From the NCBI RefSeq assembly GCF_003478035.1, contig NZ_QUEP01000015.1, forward strand, positions 1-64,000: a DNA stretch of 64,000 nt, given 5' to 3'. Below are positions 15,444 through 24,079 of this stretch, one piece after another. Both the position numbers and the translations under genes were made by a program. The stretch is from Clostridium sp. OF03-18AA (lineage in GTDB: Bacteria; Bacillota; Clostridia; Lachnospirales; Lachnospiraceae). Numbering within the stretch: position 1 is the stretch's first letter; each line of letters opens with the position of its first letter. Below the pieces are notes generated by a model. The model worked only from the letters and a program-made list of their open reading frames with translations. It had not been told where the DNA came from and ran no database searches.

Positions 15444-15950
15444 TTATTCTCTCACAAGAACTTTTGTGATCTCCGCGATATAAACGGTGTGGTAATCTTT
15501 CTCCGGATACCATTTTTCATCGTTTTCTTTTGCGATGAAGTTCTCCGGGCGGATCTCATCCTCGTAGAGCTTTTTGCAGACGAAGACCATGTCTGCTTCC
15601 TCGAAAGCTGCTGTACCGTCAACAAAGTACGGAGTCAGACCGGCTTCTTTGACCTTATCGCAGTCACGGCCGGATTTGGAACCGCAGATGGAGAGTGCCT
15701 GTTTGTGCTCCGGCCCGTAGAAGGACAGGGTAAAGGTATCGTTCGCGTCGACGAATTTCTTTGTGTAGCGCTGCGGGCGGATATAGCAGGTGGCAACATT
15801 TTTGCCCCAGAGAACGCCGAGACCGCCCCAGCTTGCGGTCATGGTGTTGTATCCGGACTGATCGCCGGCAGTGATCAGCATCCACTCGGAACCGATCTTT
15901 GTAAAGGGATTAAAGGTGAGACTCTTGATATCAACTTCTTTGAATGCCAT
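15444..15950 (-). CDS. Flavin reductase family protein (FMN-binding split barrel)
   Basis: A 168-residue protein with the flavin-reductase-like split-barrel pattern: an N-terminal strand ending NPFTKIGSEWMLITAGD, a NTMTASWGGLGVLWGKNVATCYIRPQRYT segment that would bind the FMN phosphate, and a FTLSFYGPEHKQAL helix. Such proteins reduce FMN with NAD(P)H or act as small flavodoxin-like redox proteins in anaerobes. I start at ATG 15950 because AAAGGAG lies about ten bases before it. It is divergent from the hydrogenase gene, and a good promoter lies between them on its own strand. Confidence 0.88.
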   Translation of the reverse strand: MAFKEVDIKSLTFNPFTKIGSEWMLITAGDQSGYNTMTASWGGLGVLWGKNVATCYIRPQRYTKKFVDANDTFTLSFYGPEHKQALSICGSKSGRDCDKVKEAGLTPYFVDGTAAFEEADMVFVCKKLYEDEIRPENFIAKENDEKWYPEKDYHTVYIAEITKVLVRE

Positions 15951-16046
15951 GGGAAAAACTCCTTTCATTGGTGGGGCAGAAACTTGTCTGCACGGAAATT
16001 TCTGTAAAGAGATCCATGCACAGGTGCCGGATCTTTTGCTGTTCCT

Positions 16047-16075
16047 ATTATAAAAGGCATAGGACGAAAATGCAA
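16047..16075 (-). promoter_or_regulatory. Promoter for the flavin reductase gene
   Basis: On the minus strand TTGCAT (16075-16070) and TATAAT (16052-16047) are 17 bases apart, giving a leader of about 90 bases. Confidence 0.65.
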
Positions 16076-16193
16076 ATGGAATTCTCAGCCCGGGAAATTC
16101 CATCCCACGAAAAAACAGCGGAATACCGGCAGATAAAAACGTTAAGATCCTGCATGAATCTTAACAAAAAGGCAGATAATCGGAAACTTGGTC

Positions 16194-16222
16194 TTGAAGA
16201 AAAAGAATGCCGGTGTTATATT
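16194..16222 (+). promoter_or_regulatory. Candidate promoter for the hydrogenase gene
   Basis: TTGAAG (16194-16199) and TATATT (16217-16222) are 17 bases apart and about 100 bases before the start codon. The 368-base gap between the divergent genes otherwise holds only an 8-bp inverted repeat (ATGGAATT/AATTCCAT near 16076-16104). Confidence 0.45.
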
Positions 16223-16318
16223 TTTGACAAGAAAGATCTGTCCGGCTCGCTGATCCTGCGAATGTGGGAGACAGGAGATGGAAGGACGTATCAACGAAAA
16301 TGTTTGGAGGAAACATTT

Positions 16319-17842
16319 ATGAGAGGTGTAGAGACAAGGATCCAGGAGATCCGTCACCGGATCTTCCGGGAAGTAGCAAGAATGGCGTACCATACGGAAT
16401 GGCCGGTGGACAAACGAATCGAGGAACTTCCTTATAAGATCATTCCGGGAGAAGTTGGAAATTTCAGAAATGATGTGTTTCTTGAGCGGGCGATCGTGAG
16501 CGAGAGACTGCGGCTTGCGATGGGACTTCCGTACCGCGGGGCAGCGGATCCGGCGCCTGTCTCAACAGGGATCGAGGAGGCGGACAAACCGGAGACTTAC
16601 TACACGCCGCCGCTCATCAACGTGATCAAATTTGCGTGCAATGCATGTCCGGAAAAGCGTGTTTACGTGACAGACGGCTGTCAGGGCTGCCTGGCACATC
16701 CGTGCGTGGAGGTCTGCCCGAAGGATGCCGTGACGCTTGACCGGACGAACGGAAGATCGAAGATCGACCCGGATAAGTGTATCCGGTGCGGACAGTGTGC
16801 CAATGTCTGTGCGTACCATGCGATCATCATCCAGGAACGTCCGTGTGCGGCGGCGTGCGGGATGGATGCGATCCACTCCGACATGAACGGAAAGGCAGAT
16901 ATCGACTATAATAAGTGCGTGTCCTGCGGACAGTGCCTTGTGAACTGCCCGTTCGGTGCGATCGCAGACAAATCCCAGATCTTCCAGGTCATCCGCGCAA
17001 TCCAGACGGGCGAGCGCGTTTATGCGGCTGTGGCACCGGCGTTTGTCGGTCAGTTCGGACAGAAGGTCACACCCGGAAAACTCCGTGCGGCTATGAAAGC
17101 GCTCGGATTTGCGGATGTCTTTGAGGTTGCCATCGGCGCGGATTTATGTGCAGTCCAGGAGGCGGAGGACTTCGTGAAAGAAGTTCCGGAACAGCTTCCG
17201 TTTATGGCGACCTCCTGCTGTCCTGCATGGTCGGTGATGGCGAAAAAGCTGTTCCCGGACTACTCGAACTGCATCTCGATGGCATTGACACCGATGACGC
17301 TGACAGCGCGACTCATTAAGAAGAAACATGAGAAAGGGAAAGTTGTCTTTATCGGACCGTGCGCGGCGAAAAAGCTGGAGGCGATGCGGACTTCCGTGCG
17401 CAGCGATGTGGATTTTGTCCTGACCTTCGAGGAGATGGCGGGAATCTTTGATGCGCGCCATGTCGACATCGAAAATATCGAGGAGGATGAAGGCGGAGTC
17501 AATGCTGCATCGAAGGATGGACGAAACTTTGCGGTTGCCGGCGGTGTCGCGAAATCCGTGGTGGATGTGATCGCACAGATGTATCCGGAGAAGGAGATCA
17601 AGGTTGCGAACGCGGAAGGCTTAAAGGAGTGCAAGAAACTTCTTCAGCTCGCCAAAGCCGGAAAGTACAATGGCTATCTTCTGGAAGGAATGGCATGCCC
17701 GGGCGGCTGCGTTGCAGGTGCCGGAACGATGCAGCCGGTCAAAAAATCTCAGGTTGCGGTAAACCTCTATGCGGGAAAAGCCGGACATGTGACGAGCGAC
17801 AAGACCGAGTATGTGAGCGAACTGGATAAACTGGTCGATTAA
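16319..17842 (+). CDS. Monomeric [FeFe]-hydrogenase, group B type
   Basis: A 507-residue iron-sulphur enzyme. An N-terminal cysteine block (CNAC at 107-110, DGCQGC, HPCVEVCP) leads into two ferredoxin-like sets (CIRCGQCANVC at 154-164; CVSCGQCLVNCP at 200-211). The H-cluster motifs are TSCCPAW (298-304), GPCAAKK (346-352) and a C-terminal GMACPGGCVAGAG. TSCCPAW and GPCAAKK, in place of TSCCPGW and MPCxxK, are the marks of group B enzymes, whose physiological direction is unsettled; ferredoxin is the likely partner. ATG 16319 follows GGAGG. No hydE/F/G maturases are in the window. The frame is open further upstream, but that part contains the promoter. Confidence 0.92.
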   Translation: MRGVETRIQEIRHRIFREVARMAYHTEWPVDKRIEELPYKIIPGEVGNFRNDVFLERAIVSERLRLAMGLPYRGAADPAPVSTGIEEADKPETYYTPPLINVIKFACNACPEKRVYVTDGCQGCLAHPCVEVCPKDAVTLDRTNGRSKIDPDKCIRCGQCANVCAYHAIIIQERPCAAACGMDAIHSDMNGKADIDYNKCVSCGQCLVNCPFGAIADKSQIFQVIRAIQTGERVYAAVAPAFVGQFGQKVTPGKLRAAMKALGFADVFEVAIGADLCAVQEAEDFVKEVPEQLPFMATSCCPAWSVMAKKLFPDYSNCISMALTPMTLTARLIKKKHEKGKVVFIGPCAAKKLEAMRTSVRSDVDFVLTFEEMAGIFDARHVDIENIEEDEGGVNAASKDGRNFAVAGGVAKSVVDVIAQMYPEKEIKVANAEGLKECKKLLQLAKAGKYNGYLLEGMACPGGCVAGAGTMQPVKKSQVAVNLYAGKAGHVTSDKTEYVSELDKLVD

Positions 17843-17875
17843 AAGTAACGATGATAAAACTTATATGGACTTGCA

Positions 17876-17912
17876 GAATGCGGCTTCCTTGACGGGGAGC
17901 CGCATTCGTTGT
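17876..17912 (+). terminator. Hairpin after the hydrogenase gene
   Basis: GAATGCGGCT (17876-17885) pairs with AGCCGCATTC (17898-17907). The following GTTGTAAAAT is only weakly T-rich, so readthrough into the patatin gene is likely. Confidence 0.5.
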
Positions 17913-17959
17913 AAAATAGGAATCCGATGCCCTTTTATGATAGGAAGGAGGAAAAAACA

Positions 17960-18868
17960 TTGGAGCAGGAGAGAAAAGAGCTTTTGAACAATGAAAGTGA
18001 AGATAGAGCAAAGAATAAGACAGGTCTTGTTCTCGAAGGCGGCGGCATGCGCGGGATCTATACCGCGGGTGTGCTCGATGTCTTTCTGGATGAGGGGCTT
18101 GAATTTGACGGCGTGATCGGTGTCTCGGCAGGCGCAGTCCATGGATGCAGTTTCCTGTCCGGGCAGCGGGGGAGAAGTATCCGGTATTATAAAAAATACT
18201 GTGCGGACAAACGCTTTATGAGCGCTGAGAACATGATACGGACCGGAAACTTTGTGGACACGGATTTCTGTTACCATGAACTTCCGGAGGTCCTGGATCC
18301 TTATGATTATGAGGCGTTCGACCGCAATAAGGAGAAAACGGATTTCTATGTGGTCTGCAGCGATGTGGAGAAGGGAACACCTGTCTACGCGAAGCTTCAT
18401 GACATGAAGAAGGATATCGATTATATCCGCGCGTCAGCGTCGCTCCCGTATGTCTCAAAGTTTGTGGAGCTGGGCGGCAGAAAGCTTCTCGACGGCGGCT
18501 GTACCGACAGCGTTCCGGTCGAGGCATTCATGAAACTCGGTTTTACAAAGGATGTTGTCGTTCTGACCCGTGATCTGGAGTACCGGAAAAAGCCGGAGAA
18601 TGCCTGGATGGCAGATCTTGTGTACCGGAAGTACCCGAAATTTGCCGAGGTGTTAAAGAACCGCTCGGTGGAGTACAACCGCAGCATCCGCAGGATCGAG
18701 AAGCTGGAAAAAGAAGGAAAGATCTTTGTGATCCGGCCGAGTGTACCGCTCACGATCAGCAGGACTTCGAGAAGTGCAGAGGAGATCGAAAAGACGTATC
18801 AGGTCGGAGTTCTCGACGCAAAGAAACAGATGGCTGCGTTGAAAGAATGGCTCGATATTCGCGGATAA
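17960..18868 (+). CDS. Patatin-like phospholipase
   Basis: A 302-residue hydrolase with the oxyanion-hole motif GGGMRG, the nucleophile elbow GVSAG (serine) and the catalytic aspartate in LDGGCTDSVP, in the usual order. Bacterial relatives deacylate membrane lipids. I prefer TTG 17960 as start because AAGGAGG lies eight bases upstream; ATG 17927 is in frame but its upstream region has no ribosome site. The C-terminal part (LTISRTSRSAEEIEKTYQVG) is typical of the DUF6363-bearing patatins of Firmicutes. It lies between the hydrogenase and trmO on the same strand with no visible promoter of its own. Confidence 0.9.
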   Translation: MEQERKELLNNESEDRAKNKTGLVLEGGGMRGIYTAGVLDVFLDEGLEFDGVIGVSAGAVHGCSFLSGQRGRSIRYYKKYCADKRFMSAENMIRTGNFVDTDFCYHELPEVLDPYDYEAFDRNKEKTDFYVVCSDVEKGTPVYAKLHDMKKDIDYIRASASLPYVSKFVELGGRKLLDGGCTDSVPVEAFMKLGFTKDVVVLTRDLEYRKKPENAWMADLVYRKYPKFAEVLKNRSVEYNRSIRRIEKLEKEGKIFVIRPSVPLTISRTSRSAEEIEKTYQVGVLDAKKQMAALKEWLDIRG

Positions 18869-18948
18869 GAATGACCTCAGAGTGTGACCGGTGAAAAACA
18901 AGACCGGGAACAGGAAACAGTCAGTGAAAAGAAGGAAGGAGAGCGCCT

Positions 18949-19680
18949 ATGTCAGTGAAAGAATCGGGATCGGGAAATACGGATCACAGGATCCGCCCGG
19001 TTGCCAGAATCCACACGGATTTTCCGACAAAGTTCGGGATTCCCAGGCAGAGCGGCCTCACAGGAGATCTGGAGTCCCGGATCGTATTTGAACCGGAGTT
19101 TTCCAATCCGGACGCGGTCCGCGGGATCGAAGAATTCTCCCATCTCTGGCTGATCTGGGAGTTCTCCGAAAATGTGAGGGATCCGAAGAAGTGGTCTCCG
19201 ACCGTCCGCCCGCCGCGGCTCGGCGGAAACACGAGAGTCGGCGTGTTTGCGACGAGATCTTCGTTTCGCCCGAATTCCCTGGGGCTCTCCGTGGTCCGCT
19301 TAAAGGCGGTGGAAACCGGGGAGAACGGAATGCCGGTCCTTGTGGTGACAGGGGCGGATATGATGGATGGGACGCCGGTCTTTGATATCAAGCCGTATAT
19401 TCCCTTCGCGGACAGCCATCCGGAGGCGAAGGGCGGGTTTACGGACCAGACGAAGGAATACGGGCTCAATGTCCGGATCCCGGAGGAGTTCTTAACACTC
19501 CTTCCGGAGGAGAAACGCGCCCCGCTCCGCACCGTCCTTTCCCAGGATCCGCGTCCGTCCTACCAGGAAGATCCGGCACGGGTCTACGGGATGGAATTTG
19601 CCGGGTATGAGGTAAAATTCACGGTTTCGGGAGAGACGCTCTATGTGAAGCAGGTGGAGAAAATTCACTCTTCGCAGTAA
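18949..19680 (+). CDS. trmO: TrmO-like tRNA m6t6A37 methyltransferase
   Basis: A 243-residue protein of the TsaA/YaeB family. The N-terminal beta-barrel motifs are PVARIHTDFPTKFGIPRQ, then FSHLWLIWEF, RPPRLGG and FATRSSFRPNSLGLSVVRL, with a C-terminal RPSYQ/YEVKF segment. TrmO uses S-adenosylmethionine to methylate the N6-threonylcarbamoyladenosine at tRNA position 37 in tRNA-Thr. AAGGAAGGAGAG precedes ATG 18949, and the gene starts 80 bases after the patatin stop. Confidence 0.92.
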   Translation: MSVKESGSGNTDHRIRPVARIHTDFPTKFGIPRQSGLTGDLESRIVFEPEFSNPDAVRGIEEFSHLWLIWEFSENVRDPKKWSPTVRPPRLGGNTRVGVFATRSSFRPNSLGLSVVRLKAVETGENGMPVLVVTGADMMDGTPVFDIKPYIPFADSHPEAKGGFTDQTKEYGLNVRIPEEFLTLLPEEKRAPLRTVLSQDPRPSYQEDPARVYGMEFAGYEVKFTVSGETLYVKQVEKIHSSQ

Positions 19681-19761
19681 AAAAATCCGGACTGCCGTAT
19701 TTGTGCAGTTGGACAAAAACCAAAAACAAGGAAGTTAGAAAACACCAGGAGTTAAAAGAAG

Positions 19762-19785
19762 ATGGAAAACGTATTTTTAAAGTAG
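19762..19785 (+). promoter_or_regulatory. Seven-codon upstream ORF in frame with tcyP
   Basis: ATG 19762, behind AGGAG, reads MENVFLK and then TAG (19783-19785). It is in the same frame as the transporter start six bases further on, and that start has no ribosome site of its own. This suggests translation by termination and re-initiation, or an amber codon separating a former N-terminus. Confidence 0.55.
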
Positions 19786-19791
19786 TTTCTG

Positions 19792-21219
19792 ATGATCAGC
19801 GACGTTCGGACGATCGCGTTCCTCGCTGTTCTCGCGGCTCTGTTTTATCTGATCCATGTGCTGTACCATAAAAAACACATGGATTTTGCTGCCGTAGTCA
19901 TGGTTGGTACCGGACTTGGACTTGTCCTCGGCCTGGCGATCCAGTTTGTGGCCGGATTCCCGGATAAATCGATGGAAGTTGCTTTCGTCGCAGAGACGAC
20001 AACCTGGTTTGCAATGTTCGGAAGCGGCTACATCAATCTGATCAAGATGATCGTTGTCCCGCTCGTCATGATCTCCATCATGCAGGTGATCATCAACATG
20101 CAGCAGGGCAGCAGCATGGCGAAGCTCGTAAAAAAGACACTTTTAGTCACGATGGGGATGGTTGCGATCGCATCTGTGACCGGTATCGTGATCGGAACGC
20201 TGTTCGGCGTCGGAAAAGGCGCAGCGATCGTGGAAGATGGAACCGCGACTGCTAAGGATATTACCCCGGTCGCTACGACCATCAAAAACCTGATCCCGGG
20301 AAACATCGTGCAGGCGATGGTCGACAGCAACATCATCGGCCTCGTTATCTTCTCCGGATTCCTGGGTCTTGCGATCTGGTGGATCAACTATGAGAGCAAG
20401 GAAGAGGCGAAGCCGTTATACGATCTGATCAACGCGGCTCACAAGGCGATGATCAATATGGCGCTCCTGATCCTCGACTACATGCCGTGGGCTGTGATGG
20501 CGCTCCTCGCGAACACGATCGCGCAGAGAGGTCTCTCCTCCATCCTGGAAGTCGGAAAATTCATCATCGCGCTTTATGTGGCGGCTGTCGTTCAGTTTAT
20601 CATTCAGATCCTCTTCCTTGTGATCAACGGTCTGAATCCGGTCGTATACATAAAGAAATCGTTTGCGACCATGCTGATGGCATTCACCTCCCGCTCCAGC
20701 GTCGGATGTCTTCCGATGACGATCGAGACACTGACAAAGAAGCTTGGTGTTGACCAGGGTACCGCAAGCTTTGTAGCCGGATTCGGTACAACCGCAGGAA
20801 TGCAGGGCTGCGCGGGTATCTTCCCGTCACTCCTGATCATCTATGTCTGCAACGTGACAGGAACTCCGATCGATATCACGATGATTGTGATGACGATTTT
20901 TGTCGTTACGATCGGTTCTCTTGGAATCGCCGGTATCCCGGGAACAGCCACGATGGCAGCTTCCGTCGGACTTTCCGGCGTCGGCATGGGCGCCCAGTTC
21001 GGTATGGTAAGCCCGATCTTAGCGATCGACCCGATCATCGATATGGCAAGAACCATGATCAACGTCACAGGTTCCCTGACGAATGCCCTTGTGGTGGATA
21101 AGCTGATGGGAAATCTGAATATGGATGCGTATAACGACATGAGCGAAAGGATTGTGGGAGCACGAAGTGCGGAACAATCCGGTATCAATGCTAAAACTAA
21201 AAAAGAAAACGCAGAGTAA
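19792..21219 (+). CDS. tcyP: Sodium/proton-coupled L-cystine symporter, TcyP type
   Basis: A 475-residue DAACS-family carrier. The segment TTTWFAMFGSGYINLIKMIVVPLVMISIM aligns with the WFGLIGSGYVKLLQMIVMPL region of TcyP, and the distance from start to that block agrees. Later there are SRSSVGCLPMTIETL (HP1 loop) and FGTTAGMQGCAGIFPSLLIIY (the unwound NMDGT-equivalent helix), then GIPGTATMAASVGLSGVG. Family members import cystine, and sometimes other amino acids, with cations. The usual start codon lacks a ribosome site and follows a seven-codon upstream ORF. A SulP carrier is next, so sulphur uptake may be a local theme. Confidence 0.82.
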   Translation: MISDVRTIAFLAVLAALFYLIHVLYHKKHMDFAAVVMVGTGLGLVLGLAIQFVAGFPDKSMEVAFVAETTTWFAMFGSGYINLIKMIVVPLVMISIMQVIINMQQGSSMAKLVKKTLLVTMGMVAIASVTGIVIGTLFGVGKGAAIVEDGTATAKDITPVATTIKNLIPGNIVQAMVDSNIIGLVIFSGFLGLAIWWINYESKEEAKPLYDLINAAHKAMINMALLILDYMPWAVMALLANTIAQRGLSSILEVGKFIIALYVAAVVQFIIQILFLVINGLNPVVYIKKSFATMLMAFTSRSSVGCLPMTIETLTKKLGVDQGTASFVAGFGTTAGMQGCAGIFPSLLIIYVCNVTGTPIDITMIVMTIFVVTIGSLGIAGIPGTATMAASVGLSGVGMGAQFGMVSPILAIDPIIDMARTMINVTGSLTNALVVDKLMGNLNMDAYNDMSERIVGARSAEQSGINAKTKKENAE

Positions 21220-21225
21220 TCATAG

Positions 21226-21268
21226 ATCCCCGCATGTGCCTGGCAGACAGGTATGTGCGGGGATTTTT
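21226..21268 (+). terminator. Terminator after tcyP
   Basis: ATCCCCGCA (21226-21234) pairs with TGCGGGGAT (21256-21264) and is followed by five T residues. Confidence 0.88.
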
Positions 21269-21386
21269 CTGCCTCCATTTACCTGCAAGAAACTGCGGTT
21301 GCCCGGTTCCTGATCACGTAAGATCAGTCATCATACTGCGCATCATGTTAAAAATATATCTATTTCCGCTAAAATCCCGAAAAAAC

Positions 21387-21414
21387 TGGACAGCTCCTTA
21401 TTTTTCTGTATAAT
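21387..21414 (+). promoter_or_regulatory. Promoter for the SulP gene
   Basis: TGGACA (21387-21392) and TATAAT (21409-21414) have a 16-base spacer. The leader to the start codon is about 125 bases and AT-rich, with no obvious hairpin terminator. Confidence 0.6.
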
Positions 21415-21544
21415 AGGTAATTGTCGGTTTTTTTACGGCTGGCGGTTATTTTTTGTTTTAAAAGAAATTTCAGGTAAATTCTTTAGAAAACAAAAAAGAT
21501 CCTACTATATTTAGAACACGAAAAGAAAAAAGGAGAGTTTGAGT

Positions 21545-23287
21545 ATGGAAAAAATACGTCCAATGTTGTTCACAACATTGAAGAAGTATTCCGGTGCCCA
21601 GCTGATGTCTGACGTCGTAGCGGGTATCATCGTAGCCATCATCGCCCTTCCGTTATCTATCGCGCTGGCACTGGCATCCGGCGTGGGTCCGGAGCAGGGT
21701 ATCTACACGGCGATCGCAGCAGGATTTGTGATCTCATTCTTAGGCGGCAGCCAGGTACAGATCGCGGGCCCGACAGCGGCGTTCGCGACGATCGTAGCCG
21801 GCATCGTTGCGAGAAGCGGCGTGGAAGGTCTGGCAGTCGCTACGATCCTGGCAGGTATCATCCTTGTTATCATGGGATTCTGCCAGCTTGGTTCCCTGAT
21901 CAAGTTTATCCCGTTCACGATCACGACCGGATTTACCTCCGGTATCGCGGTGACCATCGTGATCGGACAGTTAAAGGATTTCTTTGGAGTGACCTACCCG
22001 GCCGGCATGGAGACGATCGAGACGATGCAGAAGTTAAAAGCGTTTGCAGCCGGTTTCGGTACGATGAATATCCATGCGGTGATCGTTGGTCTTGTCTGCC
22101 TTGCGATCCTCATCGTGATGCCGATGATCACAGAGAAGATCCCGGGATCCTTAGTGGCAGTCATCGCAGGTATCGTGATGGTAAAATTCCTTCCGTTACA
22201 GGTCAACACGATCGGAGATCTCTACAGTGTCAGCAATGCACTTCCGGCCTTCCATATGCCGGCATTCAGCTATGACGTGATCCAGGGCTCTTTATCCGAC
22301 GCATTCACGATCGCAATCCTGGCAGCCATCGAGTCCCTGCTTTCCTGCGTCGTTGCAGACGGCATGATCGGCGGAAAGCACCGCTCCAACACAGAGCTTG
22401 TTGCCCAGGGTGCAGGTAATATCGTTTCCGCCCTGTTCGGCGGTATCCCGGCAACCGGTGCGATCGCACGTACAGCAGCAAACATCAAAAACGGCGGACG
22501 TACTCCGGTGGCAGGTATGGTCCATGCGGGCGTCCTTCTTCTGATTCTCGTGATCCTGATGCCGTATGCAAGCTGGATCCCGATGCCGACGATCGCGGCG
22601 ATCCTGTTCATGGTAGCCTACAACATGTGCCAGTGGAGAACCTTCGCAAGACTCGCAAAGACGGCTCCGAAGAGCGATATCGCAGTTCTTGTTCTTACCT
22701 TCTTCTTAACCGTTGTCTTTGACCTTGTCGTAGCGATCGAGGTGGGCATGGTCCTTTCCTGCCTGCTGTTCATGAAGCGCATGAGCGATGAGATGGGAGT
22801 CAGAAGCTGGCTCCATGTGGAGGAACTTGAGGAGCAGAAGCGCGACGAAGAGGAAGCTGCCAAAGGCGCGAAAAAGGCAAATGCGATTCCTTCTGTAGAG
22901 GAAGCGCAGCTGAAGGCGGCGGCAGAGGAGATCAACCCGGCAGATTTACGCCAGATCCCGATGGAGCTTGCAGTCTATGAGCTCACAGGACCGTTATTCT
23001 TCGGCGCGGCTGACCGCATCAATCAGATCACAGTGGGGGAAGGCACAAGATGCCTGATCCTTCGTATGCGTGCAGTACCGGCGGCGGACAGCACGGCCAT
23101 GAACTCCATGACAGCCCTCTATGAGCGCTGCAAAAAGAACGGCGTGACTCTGATCCTGTCCCATGTCAACGAGCAGCCGATGCGCGCGATGGAGAAAGCC
23201 GGATTCGTGGATCTGGTGGGCAGAGAGAACTTCTGCAGGAATATTGAGGAAGCCCTTGACCATGCGGACAAGATGCTTGAGAAGTAA
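21545..23287 (+). CDS. SulP family anion transporter with STAS domain
   Basis: A 580-residue carrier of the SLC26/SulP family. The N-terminal transporter part has about 12-14 helices, including ALPLSIALALASGVGPEQGIYTA and the AGPTAAFATIVAGI signature loop. A charged linker (near 425-460) precedes a cytoplasmic STAS domain (FFGAADRINQ, then AVPAADSTAMNSM). Members move sulphate, bicarbonate or dicarboxylates; the substrate is not readable. ATG 21545 is chosen because AGGAG lies nine bases upstream, whereas the in-frame TTG at 21539 is too close to it. Confidence 0.92.
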   Translation: MEKIRPMLFTTLKKYSGAQLMSDVVAGIIVAIIALPLSIALALASGVGPEQGIYTAIAAGFVISFLGGSQVQIAGPTAAFATIVAGIVARSGVEGLAVATILAGIILVIMGFCQLGSLIKFIPFTITTGFTSGIAVTIVIGQLKDFFGVTYPAGMETIETMQKLKAFAAGFGTMNIHAVIVGLVCLAILIVMPMITEKIPGSLVAVIAGIVMVKFLPLQVNTIGDLYSVSNALPAFHMPAFSYDVIQGSLSDAFTIAILAAIESLLSCVVADGMIGGKHRSNTELVAQGAGNIVSALFGGIPATGAIARTAANIKNGGRTPVAGMVHAGVLLLILVILMPYASWIPMPTIAAILFMVAYNMCQWRTFARLAKTAPKSDIAVLVLTFFLTVVFDLVVAIEVGMVLSCLLFMKRMSDEMGVRSWLHVEELEEQKRDEEEAAKGAKKANAIPSVEEAQLKAAAEEINPADLRQIPMELAVYELTGPLFFGAADRINQITVGEGTRCLILRMRAVPAADSTAMNSMTALYERCKKNGVTLILSHVNEQPMRAMEKAGFVDLVGRENFCRNIEEALDHADKMLEK

Positions 23288-23323
23288 ATAAGGCGCGGAG
23301 GAAGATTTTTCTGCGCAAAGCTG

Positions 23324-23363
23324 AAAAGAGCTGTGTGACTATATTTGGGTCAGCAGCTCTTTT
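23324..23363 (+). terminator. Terminator after the SulP gene
   Basis: AAAAGAGCTG (23324-23333) pairs perfectly with CAGCTCTTTT (23354-23363). The remaining 360 bases to the next start (23364-23725) are AT-rich and hold no gene I can support. Confidence 0.75.
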
Positions 23364-23725
23364 GGGCATATGTAGGGAAGCCCAGACTGCAAAAATTAAA
23401 TTATATTTTTGAAAAAGTCTGTTAAGATGACGCAAAACGTGAAAAAATACATACAAAAGTTACAAAAATCCTGACGAAATATATTGTACATGTTATTTGC
23501 AAAATTCGTGTTAAGGAGAAAAAATAAGCGATTAAGCGGCGGCTAAAAAGCAGGTAAAAAGGTAGCGGGGATAAAAATTCTGTGATATATATGGTTCGAC
23601 TTAAAAACAGGAGAGAAATTTCATCCTGTCAGATTAAAACATCCCGAAAAAGAAATTTGGCAAAGATTCTTTGCAGGAAACAAAAGCGGGGTGGATATAA
23701 AAGAAGAGTTTGGGAGGTCTATATC

Positions 23726-23872
23726 ATGGCTAATTTATTTTCGATCCTTTTCATCATCCTTGTTGCAATTGTAGGCGGTATTCCGACCATCGTGATCACG
23801 GGTTATATTCCGGTCATGATCGCTCAGAAGATTTATAGAAAAGTGAAGTACGGATATTCTTTATATCGTTAA
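23726..23872 (+). CDS. 48-residue membrane protein of unknown function
   Basis: ATG 23726 follows GGGAGG at a good distance. The product starts MANLFSILFIILVAIVGGIP, continues through a hydrophobic stretch to MIAQ, and ends in a basic tail (KIYRKVKYGYSLYR). That gives one long or two short membrane segments with a positive-inside C-terminus. The frame stays open upstream to 23582, but that stretch has no ribosome site. I do not recognise a family. It stands alone between the SulP gene and a sensor kinase, so any link to either is speculative. Confidence 0.65.
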   Translation: MANLFSILFIILVAIVGGIPTIVITGYIPVMIAQKIYRKVKYGYSLYR

Positions 23873-24079
23873 AATAAAGGGATGGTTGACTGGCTGTTTG
23901 AAAAACCGGCAGTGAAATCTGAACAAATATCATTAAGACGGGTGACTTTTCGGAAAATTATCTGCAATCTTAACACGATTTTAGCAGAAATTATGTTATA
24001 ATGAATCCAAAAGAAGAACAAGTGATAAGAATGGCAGCAGTTGTTCTTCATGGATCATAAAAAAACCGGAGGTTCCCCT

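Noticed and set aside
15944..16318. An extra 125 residues at the N-terminus of the hydrogenase frame
   Set aside because: The stretch overlaps the flavin reductase start and the divergent promoters, while GGAGG before ATG 16319 gives a better start.
23970..24002. TTAACA ... TATAAT promoter before the sensor kinase
   Set aside because: The spacer is 21 bases, too long for a normal sigma-70 promoter; the -10 may still be used with another -35.
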